Shown in pieces: positions 45,978-54,828 of a stretch of 64,000 bases of DNA (position 1 is its first letter; the number at the start of each line of letters is the position of its first letter). The notes beneath the pieces are model-generated. The model did not search any database. It worked only from the letters and a program-made list of their open reading frames with translations, and had not been told where the DNA came from. Source of the stretch: CAADGY01 sp900696665 (lineage in GTDB: Bacteria > Acidobacteriota > Terriglobia > Bryobacterales > Bryobacteraceae); NCBI GenBank assembly GCA_035063885.1, contig JAPSFM010000002.1, forward strand, positions 1 to 64,000, written 5' to 3'. A program made the position numbers and the translations under genes.

Positions 45978-48146
45978 ATGCAAAAACTGAGCAGGCGGGA
46001 GTTCGCGAAAAAAGCGGCCTTTGCGGGTGGGATGCTTGCAGGAGGTCCGCTCCATCTATTCGGAGAGCGCGCTCCATCTTATGCCGAGCAGCACCCGGAT
46101 ATGCTGGTTTCCTATTTATCGGGAAAACTGAATGCTCTGGCCGGGAAGTGGGATCGGGAAAGGGACGCACTGCGAACCGCTCGACAGCTTGAATCCCGCA
46201 ACCGGTTCGTCCGCGAAAAATTCCGTGAGATGGTGCACGGCTGGCCCGGCAAGACGCCGCTTGCGCCCATCGTGGTGCGCACCCACGAGCGAAATGGCTA
46301 TCGCGTAGAGAATGTAATGTTCCAAAGCCGCCCGAATTTCTGGGTAACCGGCAATCTGTACATACCCTCGGGAAAAGGCCCTTTTCCAGGAATCATTTCG
46401 CCATGCGGCCACTATCCGCTGGCGCGAATGGAACCGGAATACCAGTTTGCCTACATCAACCTCGTGCTCAATGGATTTGTGGTTCTGGCATTCGATCCCG
46501 TCGGACAAGGCGAGCGGCGGCAATATTGGAATCCGCAAACCGGCGAGACGGAAGTCTCCTCCGCGTCGACTTACGAGCACTCCATGCCGGGCCAGGTGCT
46601 GCTGTTGATGGGGGAGGACCTGACGCATTACCGCATCTGGGACGGCATGCGCGCTATCGATTACCTGTTGACCCGCCCCGAAGTAGACAAGGAAAAAATC
46701 GGCTGCGCCGGACATTCGGGCGGTGCCACGCTGACTATCTTCATCAGTTCGCTCGACGAGCGCGTTCGCTGCGCTGCCGTCAACCAGGGCGGCACCGGGC
46801 ATCGCTGGCCCATCAAGGCACTTCCCGGGAGCAGGCTTGGGCCATCGGATGTCGAGCAGAACATTTTTCCTGCCGCGGTTTTCGGCATCGATGTCTGCGA
46901 TCTTTTAACGGCAATCGCGCCGAGGCCGCTGCTGCTTACCATTGAGAATTACTCGTCCGCATTCCGCCGCACGGCTGATCATCTAAAGGCTCGTTACGCG
47001 CTATTTGACGCCGCCGAAAAATTCGGAACCGAAGAGGCTAACGACCCGCACTCCTGGACTGTGAAGCTGCGCCTGTCTACGACAGACTGGTTCTCGCGAT
47101 GGTTCAGCGGCCGCCGCGGCCCGGACCGCGAGCCGGATCTGGCGCCTGAAAATCCGGAGACTTTGTACTGCACACCGATTGGCTCTGTCCGCTACTCTCA
47201 GCAGGGCGAGACCATCTTTTCCCTGATTTTGAAGAATGGAGTGACGGTCACTCCATCCCGCAGAGTGCCCGCCAGCGGGGCGGAACTGGGCGAATTCAGA
47301 AACCGGCTGGCCGGGGAGATCCGTGAGCTGATTCGTTACCGCGCCCCCGAAGGACCGCTCGGTGCGCGACACATCGTCACCACGCCGCGCAAAGGCTATA
47401 AGGTCGAAAATGTTGAGTTCCTGACTGAACCCGGCATCCACATCCCGGCCTGGGTGTTTGTGCCCGAAAAGCGCAACTCCGAGCCTCCCACCGTGTTTGT
47501 GCACGAAGCCGGAAAGGAAGTGGAGGGCCAGGAGTTCGGATTGCTGGAACAGCTTGCGCGCGAAGGGCACCAGGTGATCGCCGTGGACGTGCGAGGGGTC
47601 GGCGAAACGGCGCCGCGCCATTCGCCGGGCGACCGCAGCGGAGCGTTTTCGCACCTGTTTAGCGTGGAAACCGCCATGGTCTACATGTCCTGGTACATGG
47701 ACGAAGATCTCTTCGGCATGCGCGTACGCGATGTGGTTCGCAGCGTGGAATACGCGTTGAGCCGGCCCGATGTGGGCGCGGCCGGAGTCCGGCTGGTAGG
47801 CAAAGGCGCGGGGGCGCTTTGGGCGCTCTACGCGGGCGCTCTCGACCCACGCGTCGGGACCGTTGTGGCCCACGGCGGCCTTGTCTCCTATGCGAGCTTA
47901 ACGCGCGTCGACCGGTACCGCCAGACCGCCGGAGTTTTCGTTCGCGATGTGCTGAAACATTTCGATTTGCCGCACGTGGCGGCTGCTATCGCAGACCGGC
48001 GGCTTATCCTGTCTTCAACAGTGGGCCCAATGAACGAACGCCTCGATCCAGCCGCGGTGCGCCAGGCTTACAACTGGACGGTAATGGCTTATCGCAACGC
48101 CGGTGCTGCGGACCGATTCCAGATAACAGAATCCTACAAATTGTGA
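45978..48146 (+). CDS. Tat-exported two-domain alpha/beta hydrolase (acetyl-xylan-esterase-like)
   Basis: A 722-residue periplasmic protein. The Tat signal is SRREFAKKAAFAGGMLAGG. The first alpha/beta hydrolase domain (about 95-370) has FPGIISPCGHYPLARMEPEY near the oxyanion region and the nucleophile elbow GHSGG with Ser247. The second domain (about 455-722) has the same fold but GKGAG, with Gly610 where the nucleophile should be, so it is probably non-catalytic. Similar proteins are annotated as acetyl xylan esterases or dienelactone-hydrolase-like. ATG at 45978 follows AAGGA; the frame is open from 45942. The next gene starts 11 bases after the stop, so it probably deacylates the glycan handled by the downstream genes (inference). 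Confidence 0.82.
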   Translation: MQKLSRREFAKKAAFAGGMLAGGPLHLFGERAPSYAEQHPDMLVSYLSGKLNALAGKWDRERDALRTARQLESRNRFVREKFREMVHGWPGKTPLAPIVVRTHERNGYRVENVMFQSRPNFWVTGNLYIPSGKGPFPGIISPCGHYPLARMEPEYQFAYINLVLNGFVVLAFDPVGQGERRQYWNPQTGETEVSSASTYEHSMPGQVLLLMGEDLTHYRIWDGMRAIDYLLTRPEVDKEKIGCAGHSGGATLTIFISSLDERVRCAAVNQGGTGHRWPIKALPGSRLGPSDVEQNIFPAAVFGIDVCDLLTAIAPRPLLLTIENYSSAFRRTADHLKARYALFDAAEKFGTEEANDPHSWTVKLRLSTTDWFSRWFSGRRGPDREPDLAPENPETLYCTPIGSVRYSQQGETIFSLILKNGVTVTPSRRVPASGAELGEFRNRLAGEIRELIRYRAPEGPLGARHIVTTPRKGYKVENVEFLTEPGIHIPAWVFVPEKRNSEPPTVFVHEAGKEVEGQEFGLLEQLAREGHQVIAVDVRGVGETAPRHSPGDRSGAFSHLFSVETAMVYMSWYMDEDLFGMRVRDVVRSVEYALSRPDVGAAGVRLVGKGAGALWALYAGALDPRVGTVVAHGGLVSYASLTRVDRYRQTAGVFVRDVLKHFDLPHVAAAIADRRLILSSTVGPMNERLDPAAVRQAYNWTVMAYRNAGAADRFQITESYKL

Positions 48147-48156
48147 GCTGATTTCT

Positions 48157-50232
48157 ATGAACCGACGTGATTTCCTTGCCGCCAATACCGCTGCCCTGGC
48201 CAGTCCCGTTCTAGCGCAAACGGCCGTACAACCACACCAACCCATTCCACGCGCGAAGTGGATCGAGAACGGCATCATCGATGCAGGTGGATCGCATGAG
48301 CCTCATTCGTTCGTAATCCGCCGTGGTGGTTACCGCATGGATGCATACGAACACTACGAGAAAGCGCAGAGCGAAGAGGTCCTTCGCCGCCTGAAGCGCC
48401 AAGGGGTTGAGGTATTCCACACGCATCTTTACAAGGGTGCGGGTATGGCTCACGAGAAGGCCGAGATGGAAGACGCAAGACGCGTGGCGGCCATCGCACA
48501 CCGCCTCGGAATGCGCGTCGACTCTTATCTGCAATGGAACACCATGATGTACGAGACGTTCTTTGCAGAGGAGCCGCGCGCGAAAAACTGGGTGCAGCGC
48601 GACGAGGCGGGAATTCCCATCAAGCTCGTGTATGGGTTTCAGCAATCCTTCCGCTACCGGCCGTGTTTTGCCAATGCGGAATACCTGGAATACCTTGGCC
48701 GGATCGTGCGATACGCGGTAGAGGAAGTCAAAACGGACTTCATTCACTTTGACAACTTCGACCTTAATCCCGAGCCCGACTCCTGTCATTGTGAGAGCTG
48801 TGTGAGCGGATTCCGCCGTTTTCTGCGGACGAAGTACACGGCTGCCGAACGCAAGGAACGGTTCGGCTTTGAAAATGTCGACTACGTAAATCCTCCCAGT
48901 TGGAACCGCCAGAATCCGCCGGAGAGAATGGAGATCATATTCGATCCGGCAATTCAGGAATGGATCGATTTTCGTTGCCAGGTGATGTCGGATGCCCTGG
49001 CCCGGATGGCAAAACTGGCGAAATCGATCAATCCGGAAGTTGTGATCGAGGTGAATCCACACGGCATCCAGGGCGGCAACCGCGCGTGGGAGGCGGGCCT
49101 GGATCATTCGCGCTTCCTGAAACATACGCAGGTGTTTTGGACGGAAGAACGCAACGCCCCGGAGTACCTGGACGACGGCAGACTGATTTCAACTATACGA
49201 AGCTACAAACTCGGCCGCCGTTACAACAATATTGTCTTCACCTACATCGCCGGGGACCCCGCGGCCATGGCCGAGTCACTCGCGTTCAACCAGACGATTG
49301 GTTACGCGGGCAACGATCCCCTTGGGAAAACTATGTTGCGGTACATCACGTTCTATAGGCAACATCGTGATTATTTCACCGGTGCGGTGGATACAGGGAA
49401 CGTGGCGCTGTTGCGGTCCTATCCCTCCATCACCTATCACAATGCGCGCGCGCAGTTGTACGCTATCCTGATGGAGCAGGTGCTGATCCAGTCGCGTATA
49501 CCGTTTGATCTGATCTTCGATGAACACCTCGCCGATCTTTCGAAATATCGCGTGCTGGTTCTGCCGGATTCCCAATGTCTGTCCGACGCGCAGCTTTCCT
49601 ACATCCGGAGCTTCGTACAAAACGGCGGCGGACTCGTGGCGACGGGTCTGTCGGGAATGTATGACCAGTGGCGGCGCTTGCGCGTGAAGCCGGGCCTTCT
49701 CGGGCTCGTAGATTCGCAACGACCTGCGCGGGGCTACGAAGAGAATGTGCAGCGGAGCGAGGAAGCGGGACGGCACGTGACAAAGGAGTTCGGCAAAGGA
49801 CGTGTGGTCTACTTTCCCTCTATTCCTTTCGACGGCGCGCTTCCGCCGATGCCGAATTACTTCAGGATCGACCGGCGATTCTGGAAAGCTCCATCCAATT
49901 GGCCGGAGATGGCAAAGCTCGTTCGATGGGCCGCGCGTGAAGAGATACCGGTCACCATCAGCGGGCCGCCGTACCTGGTGGCTAATCTTGTGGCGCAGCC
50001 GGAAAACAGACGCTCGATGATCCACCTGATTAACTACAACCACAGAAACATACCGGAGATCTCGCCGGTCGAAATCGTTTGCAGCATTCCCAGGGGGGGA
50101 GCGGTGAAACAGGTCCGGATTCTATCGCCGGACGATGCGCCGCGGACGGTCGATACCCGCCCGGCCCCAGGTGGCGCGGCATTCACGGTGCCGCTGGTGA
50201 AAACGTACTCCATTGCAGTTGTGAACTGGTAG
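48157..50232 (+). CDS. Exported TIM-barrel glycosidase-like protein with A4-beta-galactosidase-like trimerisation domain (paralog 1)
   Basis: A 691-residue protein with a Tat-type leader (NRRDFLAANTAALASPVLAQ). Residues about 35-400 look like a TIM barrel: VEVFHTHLYKGAGM, VKTDFIHFDN (191-200), VVIEVNPHG (295-303) and VFWTEERN (326-333) mark successive strand ends with acidic residues that could be catalytic. Residues about 410-570 (ITYHNARAQLYAIL, YRVLVLPDSQCLSDAQ, FVQNGGGLVATG) resemble the flavodoxin-like trimerisation domain of family 42 beta-galactosidases, and a small beta domain ends the protein. Three cysteines (210, 212, 215) cluster after the third strand, possibly a metal site. It is paralogous to the next gene. 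I cannot name its glycosidase family. Confidence 0.75.
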   Translation: MNRRDFLAANTAALASPVLAQTAVQPHQPIPRAKWIENGIIDAGGSHEPHSFVIRRGGYRMDAYEHYEKAQSEEVLRRLKRQGVEVFHTHLYKGAGMAHEKAEMEDARRVAAIAHRLGMRVDSYLQWNTMMYETFFAEEPRAKNWVQRDEAGIPIKLVYGFQQSFRYRPCFANAEYLEYLGRIVRYAVEEVKTDFIHFDNFDLNPEPDSCHCESCVSGFRRFLRTKYTAAERKERFGFENVDYVNPPSWNRQNPPERMEIIFDPAIQEWIDFRCQVMSDALARMAKLAKSINPEVVIEVNPHGIQGGNRAWEAGLDHSRFLKHTQVFWTEERNAPEYLDDGRLISTIRSYKLGRRYNNIVFTYIAGDPAAMAESLAFNQTIGYAGNDPLGKTMLRYITFYRQHRDYFTGAVDTGNVALLRSYPSITYHNARAQLYAILMEQVLIQSRIPFDLIFDEHLADLSKYRVLVLPDSQCLSDAQLSYIRSFVQNGGGLVATGLSGMYDQWRRLRVKPGLLGLVDSQRPARGYEENVQRSEEAGRHVTKEFGKGRVVYFPSIPFDGALPPMPNYFRIDRRFWKAPSNWPEMAKLVRWAAREEIPVTISGPPYLVANLVAQPENRRSMIHLINYNHRNIPEISPVEIVCSIPRGGAVKQVRILSPDDAPRTVDTRPAPGGAAFTVPLVKTYSIAVVNW

Positions 50233-50238
50233 ATTCGC

Positions 50239-52350
50239 ATGATCCTTCTCAAGTTGCTGTTGGCGGGTGTTTTGCTGAACGTTCCTGTTCTCGCGCAGAT
50301 CGGAAATGCCACGTGGGCCACTCCCGTCAAAAAAGACTTTGCCGAACCGGCATGGTGGGACCAGGGGGTAGTATTTGTCGGAAACTGGGAGCCGCTGGTG
50401 TTCCGCTTGCGCCGCGGCGGTAACGTGCCCGAAAACGTGGAGGAGCTTTACAGGAAAGAGCATACCGAAGAGACCGTGCTGAAGCTCAAACAAGCCGGGG
50501 TGAACATGATTCTCACCCACTTCTACAAGACCGGTCTTGATTCCGAGCGTGAAGACGTGGAGCTGGCAAAGCAGCTTGGCGTGCTCTGCCATAAGCACGG
50601 CATGAAGCTGGGCACTTATATCGGCGGAACCATTTTCGCCGAAACGCTCTTACGCGACCTGCCCGAAGCGAAGGAGTGGATCCGCTACGATGAGTACGGA
50701 AACGCAATCCGGTACAGCCAGCAGACCTATCGCTACCGGCCCGACTTCAATCACCCCGGCTATGTCGAATACATGAAGCGCATCGCGCGCATTGCCGTGG
50801 AAGAAGTGAAGACGGACTTCATTCACTTTGACAATCACGCACTGATCGCTCCGCCACACACCGGCAACACTCCAGAGATCAATCGCCGCTTCCGGGAGTT
50901 TCTGCGCAAGAAATACACCCCGGAGCTGTTGAAACGGCGCTTTGGGTTCGCCGATATCAGCGCTGTTACGGTTCCGGCGTGGCATAATATTTCGCGTCCG
51001 GCTACGATCTCGCCCGTCACAGATCCGGTAATGCAGGAATGGGTGGACTTCCGCTGTGCCGATCTAGCGGCATACTACGGCGAAGTAGCGGACTACATCC
51101 GGAAACTGAACCCCAACGTGCTCGTCGAATTGAACCCTCACGGGATCTACGGCAGCAATCGCGCTTTTTTGAACGGAATCGATCATGCGCGATTGGTCCC
51201 GCACGGCTCCGTTTTTTGGAGCGAAGAGCCGAACGAAGCCCAGGTGGATGCCAATGGCATTCTGGTCTCCAAGATCCGGTCGATGAAACTGGCGCGCAGC
51301 CTTGACCAGACGCTTTTCAGCTACACGGGAGCACAACGCGCCGACGCCCAACTCCGGTCCTATCGCCTGTTGATGGCGGAGTCGTTGGCGTTCAATCGCA
51401 ACTCGCTCGGCGATCTTGGCTCTCCGTTGAGCGCTTACGAGTTTCCCGGCGACCTGCTCCGTTACGTCCGTTTCTATCTGGATAATAACCGCTATTACAG
51501 CGGCACCAGGACCGTCGCGGACGTGGCGATTCTGCGCTCCTTTCCTTCGATGGCCTACAACAGCGCCGGGCCACATCTGCACACGACATTGCTCGAACAG
51601 TTGCTGATTCAGTACAAAGTTCCGTTTGACATCATCTTCGATCAGAACCTTGCGGATTTGTCCAAATACCGGACCCTGGTGCTGGGAGACCAGGAGGCGC
51701 TTTCGGACCGTGCCCTCGGCCAGATCCGTGATTTCGTTAAGGCGGGCGGTGGTCTCGTCGCCACCGGCCGCACGTCTCTGTACAATGACTGGCGGCGCGT
51801 TCGAAACGATTACGGCCTGGCGGATGTACTCGGGGTTCATTCCGTTCGCGGCCGTGCGATGCCGGAAGAACAGCGCGGCACATTCGGAAAAGGGCGCACC
51901 GTCTACGTGCGCGATGTTGTGGCGGCTGATCCCATTCCTGGCATCGAAGCAGATGCGCCCAACTCGCCTACGGGAGCTTCCGGTTTCGGCCGTGCGTATT
52001 GGAAGTTGCCTAGGAATTCGGAGCAGTTGATGGCGGCCATCCGGTACGTTAACGGCGCGCCATTCGCCGTCGAATTCGAACACGCTCCGCTCACGACGGT
52101 CATGGAGATTACGGAGAAGAAAGACGGTAGCGGACGCATGCTTCATTGGGTGAACTACCGCCTCGGAACTCCGGTTCCCTCTACAACCGTGAGTGTGAGC
52201 GTGCCATCCGGCAAAACCGTCCAGTCTGTAGAGGTGATCTCGCCCGACAGCAACATATCCGGGAAAGTGAAATTCACGGTGGAGAAAAACAAGGTGCGTT
52301 TTCAATTCCCTGCCCTAGAGGTATACAATGTCGCTCTCATCAACTATTAG
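50239..52350 (+). CDS. Exported TIM-barrel glycosidase-like protein with trimerisation-like domain (paralog 2)
   Basis: A 703-residue relative of the preceding protein. It shares VEEVKTDFIHFDN, VLVELNPHG, VFWSEEPNEAQ and, in the flavodoxin-like domain, PFDIIFDQNLADLSKYR and FVKAGGGLVATGR. It has an ordinary signal peptide (MILLKLLLAGVLLNVPVLAQ) instead of a Tat signal, and the cysteine cluster of paralog 1 is replaced by APPHTGNTPEI. The shared Asp, Asn and Glu residues suggest a common catalytic mechanism on related substrates (inference). It starts six bases after paralog 1 and overlaps the next gene by 23 bases. Confidence 0.75.
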   Translation: MILLKLLLAGVLLNVPVLAQIGNATWATPVKKDFAEPAWWDQGVVFVGNWEPLVFRLRRGGNVPENVEELYRKEHTEETVLKLKQAGVNMILTHFYKTGLDSEREDVELAKQLGVLCHKHGMKLGTYIGGTIFAETLLRDLPEAKEWIRYDEYGNAIRYSQQTYRYRPDFNHPGYVEYMKRIARIAVEEVKTDFIHFDNHALIAPPHTGNTPEINRRFREFLRKKYTPELLKRRFGFADISAVTVPAWHNISRPATISPVTDPVMQEWVDFRCADLAAYYGEVADYIRKLNPNVLVELNPHGIYGSNRAFLNGIDHARLVPHGSVFWSEEPNEAQVDANGILVSKIRSMKLARSLDQTLFSYTGAQRADAQLRSYRLLMAESLAFNRNSLGDLGSPLSAYEFPGDLLRYVRFYLDNNRYYSGTRTVADVAILRSFPSMAYNSAGPHLHTTLLEQLLIQYKVPFDIIFDQNLADLSKYRTLVLGDQEALSDRALGQIRDFVKAGGGLVATGRTSLYNDWRRVRNDYGLADVLGVHSVRGRAMPEEQRGTFGKGRTVYVRDVVAADPIPGIEADAPNSPTGASGFGRAYWKLPRNSEQLMAAIRYVNGAPFAVEFEHAPLTTVMEITEKKDGSGRMLHWVNYRLGTPVPSTTVSVSVPSGKTVQSVEVISPDSNISGKVKFTVEKNKVRFQFPALEVYNVALINY

Positions 52351-53608
52351 GCTGGCTATCCTGCCAGTGCTTTTACTTGCACCGTCAGGCGCGCAAACAC
52401 CACAGAAGTCCATTCGTATCGATCACCGCGTGTTTACCGGTCTGGAGGAGATGGATGGAAACTGGGCGGCCCTGCTGGCAGCAAGCGACGGCAAAGTATA
52501 TGCCGGACTGGCCTACCACGGCGGCGACGGCCACCTAGTCTACTACGATTCGAAGACAGACCGCATGCACGATGTAGGCAATCTTACACGGTTGAGCGGA
52601 GAATCGAACCTGAAGCGCGGGCCGCAATCGAAGATCCACGCGAAGTTCGGAGAAGGCAAAGACGGGCGCATCTACTACGGAACGCACGGGGGGCTCTGGT
52701 GGAACTATTCGCGCTTCGCCACAAAGGAAGGCTACCCCGGCGCACACTGGGCGGCATATGACCCGAAGACGAACCGCGTGGAGGATTTCGGACTTGGCGT
52801 GCCGAACGAGGGCGTGAATACAGGCGCATACGATCCGCTATACAACCGCATCTACGGGTTGACGCACCCCCGCGCACACTTCGTTTATTACGACGTGAAG
52901 ACGGGCAAGGCTGCCGATCTGGGCCGCATCAACAACTGGGAATCCATTTGCCGCACGCTCGGCATTGACGATCAGGGGAACGTGTATGGCAGCTTCGGTA
53001 TGGGCCAGATATTCAAATATGATCCCAAGACCGATGAAATCGAGGAGCTTCCGGTCCGTCTGCCGATCCGCGAAAAAGGAATCTCTCTGGGGCGTGACTA
53101 CAACAAGTCCGAAACAGCCTGGCGTACAGTTGTTTGGGATACGAAGACGCGTCAGTTCTACGGCGTTGAGGAGAGCGCGACCATTCTCTTCTCATTCAAC
53201 CCCCGGAACAATACCATTCAGCGGCTGGGACAGCTTGCCATTCCAAAGTTTGCGGATCGCCGCGACGTGCCGTATGCGACACTCGCCCTCACCCTCGGCC
53301 GTGACCGCAAGCTCTATTATGGGGCTTCCGGCCGCGAATTCGATTACGGCGGCAGCGCCGGGCTTGCTACCGCGCATCTCATCACCTACGATCTCGCTTC
53401 GGGAAAGACTGAGGATTTGGGCGAAATGCTGCTCGAAGACGGGCGGCGGGTGCTCGGCACGAATGCCGCGGATACAGGTCCCGACGGGACGATTTACATG
53501 GTGGGAGCGATTGAGGTTCGACCTGATGCGAACAAGAAAGTGGAAGCGGCGGGTAAGATCGGAGATGCCTACTACCGGTTGGCTCTATTGATCTACCGGC
53601 CTCGTTAG
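52328..53608 (+). CDS. Secreted beta-propeller protein (1)
   Basis: A 426-residue exported protein (signal peptide about 1-22) with seven or so repeats of a beta-propeller blade. Each blade ends like YDSKTDRMHDVG, YDPKTNRVEDFG, YDVKTGKAADLG, YDPKTDEIEEL and YDLASGKTEDLG. Scattered conserved residues (GTHGGLWW, HPRAHF, GASGREF) suggest a binding or active site at the propeller top, but no known lyase or lactonase motif is recognised. It overlaps the glycosidase-like gene before it by 23 bases and is followed directly by a second propeller gene, so all act together. Confidence 0.72.
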   Translation: MSLSSTIRLAILPVLLLAPSGAQTPQKSIRIDHRVFTGLEEMDGNWAALLAASDGKVYAGLAYHGGDGHLVYYDSKTDRMHDVGNLTRLSGESNLKRGPQSKIHAKFGEGKDGRIYYGTHGGLWWNYSRFATKEGYPGAHWAAYDPKTNRVEDFGLGVPNEGVNTGAYDPLYNRIYGLTHPRAHFVYYDVKTGKAADLGRINNWESICRTLGIDDQGNVYGSFGMGQIFKYDPKTDEIEELPVRLPIREKGISLGRDYNKSETAWRTVVWDTKTRQFYGVEESATILFSFNPRNNTIQRLGQLAIPKFADRRDVPYATLALTLGRDRKLYYGASGREFDYGGSAGLATAHLITYDLASGKTEDLGEMLLEDGRRVLGTNAADTGPDGTIYMVGAIEVRPDANKKVEAAGKIGDAYYRLALLIYRPR

Positions 53609-53617
53609 GTGATCGGA

Positions 53618-54763
53618 ATGCGATTCTTTTTTTGGACTCTTCTGCTGGTTTTTCCGCTGTATGGACAACGCACCCTCGTGTACGACCGCTCCGTTGTCAG
53701 CCAGGTTCGAATCGATCTGCGTGAACTCGGCTATCCTCCCGAAGACGTGATTCCGTCCGGCGAATCCGCCATCCGTTCACTTGCCGTGGCGCCGAACGGC
53801 GCGATCTACGGCGCCACGAGCGGAAAGCGCAGCCACTTATTCGCGCTGTTCCCGCAGCACGGTTACGTGCAGCCCCTGGGGTTTCTGAAAGACGTTTCGC
53901 TTGTGCACCGCGCCCTGGTGGTGTCGAAATCCGGCGATGTGTACATCGGTGCGGGCAGCTCGAACGGCCACCTGTTCAAATACGTTCCGAAAAGAGACGA
54001 AGCAAAGGCGATCCGGATTGACGTGCCGCTCGAAGTTACCGATTTGGGCATACCCGTTGCCGGAGAAGGAATCTACAGTCTCGCGATCGATCGCGAGCGG
54101 GACGTCCTCTATGGGCTGACGTGGCCCAGCGGCCAGGTCTTCAGCTACAGGATAGGTGGTGTGGAATTTGCGGCGCACGGCAAGGTGGCCGAGCGCAACA
54201 TCCCAGGTGAGAATTTCGAAAAATACAAGAACATCGGTAGAGCGATAACCGTTCATTCGAGCGGCTTCGCGCTGATGTCGGGTGAAAACGGCAGAATTTT
54301 CCGTGTGATGGCGTTGGGTAAGGGCGTACTCGAACCGCTGGACATCAACGCCCCCACCGTCCGCGGCCGCGAACCGTACAACGGAGTCGACGCCTGGGCC
54401 GAGTCGGAGTCCGGAATCCTCTATGGCGGTACGTCGGACGGCTATCTCTTCCGCCTCGATCCGAAATCATGGAAGATGGAAAATCTCGGCAAGCCGCTCA
54501 ACCAATACCGGATTCGCGGCCTTGCATTCGCGAAGAATGGAAAGCTGTACGGCGTGGGCGGGGACGACGACGAGATGGCTCGCCTGTTCTCTTACGATCC
54601 GGCGAGCGGCGTCTACGAAATGCTCGGCATGATTGACGTCAACCGGCGGCCGTATTATTCATGGCAAGCCTACGTGATCGACGCCGTCGCCGCCGGTCTC
54701 GATGGTACTCTCTACTTCGGGCAAAGCGAGCGGAAATCCAAGCTGTATCTGTATTATCCGTGA
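53618..54763 (+). CDS. Secreted beta-propeller protein (2)
   Basis: A 381-residue protein with signal peptide MRFFFWTLLLVFPLYGQ. Blades are seen as GAIYGATSGKRSHLFAL, GDVYIGAGSSNGHLFKY, DVLYGLTWPSGQVFSY, GILYGGTSDGYLFRLDP, GKLYGVGGDDDEMARLFSYDP and GTLYFGQSERKSKLYLY, again a six- or seven-bladed propeller. It is related in style to the preceding protein but clearly different in sequence. ATG at 53618 with AGGTGATCGGA before it is chosen; GTG at 53609 is possible. It is the last gene of the run from 45978, and a strong hairpin follows. Confidence 0.72.
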   Translation: MRFFFWTLLLVFPLYGQRTLVYDRSVVSQVRIDLRELGYPPEDVIPSGESAIRSLAVAPNGAIYGATSGKRSHLFALFPQHGYVQPLGFLKDVSLVHRALVVSKSGDVYIGAGSSNGHLFKYVPKRDEAKAIRIDVPLEVTDLGIPVAGEGIYSLAIDRERDVLYGLTWPSGQVFSYRIGGVEFAAHGKVAERNIPGENFEKYKNIGRAITVHSSGFALMSGENGRIFRVMALGKGVLEPLDINAPTVRGREPYNGVDAWAESESGILYGGTSDGYLFRLDPKSWKMENLGKPLNQYRIRGLAFAKNGKLYGVGGDDDEMARLFSYDPASGVYEMLGMIDVNRRPYYSWQAYVIDAVAAGLDGTLYFGQSERKSKLYLYYP

Positions 54764-54783
54764 TGCACAGTCCGTTGCTGACG

Positions 54784-54817
54784 CGCGCGGCTCCGTACAG
54801 CCATGGCGAGCCGCGCG
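54784..54817. terminator. Bidirectional hairpin terminator between convergent genes
   Basis: A perfect 10-base inverted repeat, CGCGCGGCTC and GAGCCGCGCG, with a 14-base loop lies in the 65 bases between the beta-propeller gene and the convergent TonB receptor gene. It is followed by GTCTTTG on the plus strand. The stem serves both strands. Confidence 0.7.
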
Positions 54818-54828
54818 GTCTTTGCCAC

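Noticed and set aside
51064..52305. 413-codon minus-strand frame in glycosidase-like paralog 2
   Set aside because: Shadow; the opposite strand shares motifs with its paralog.
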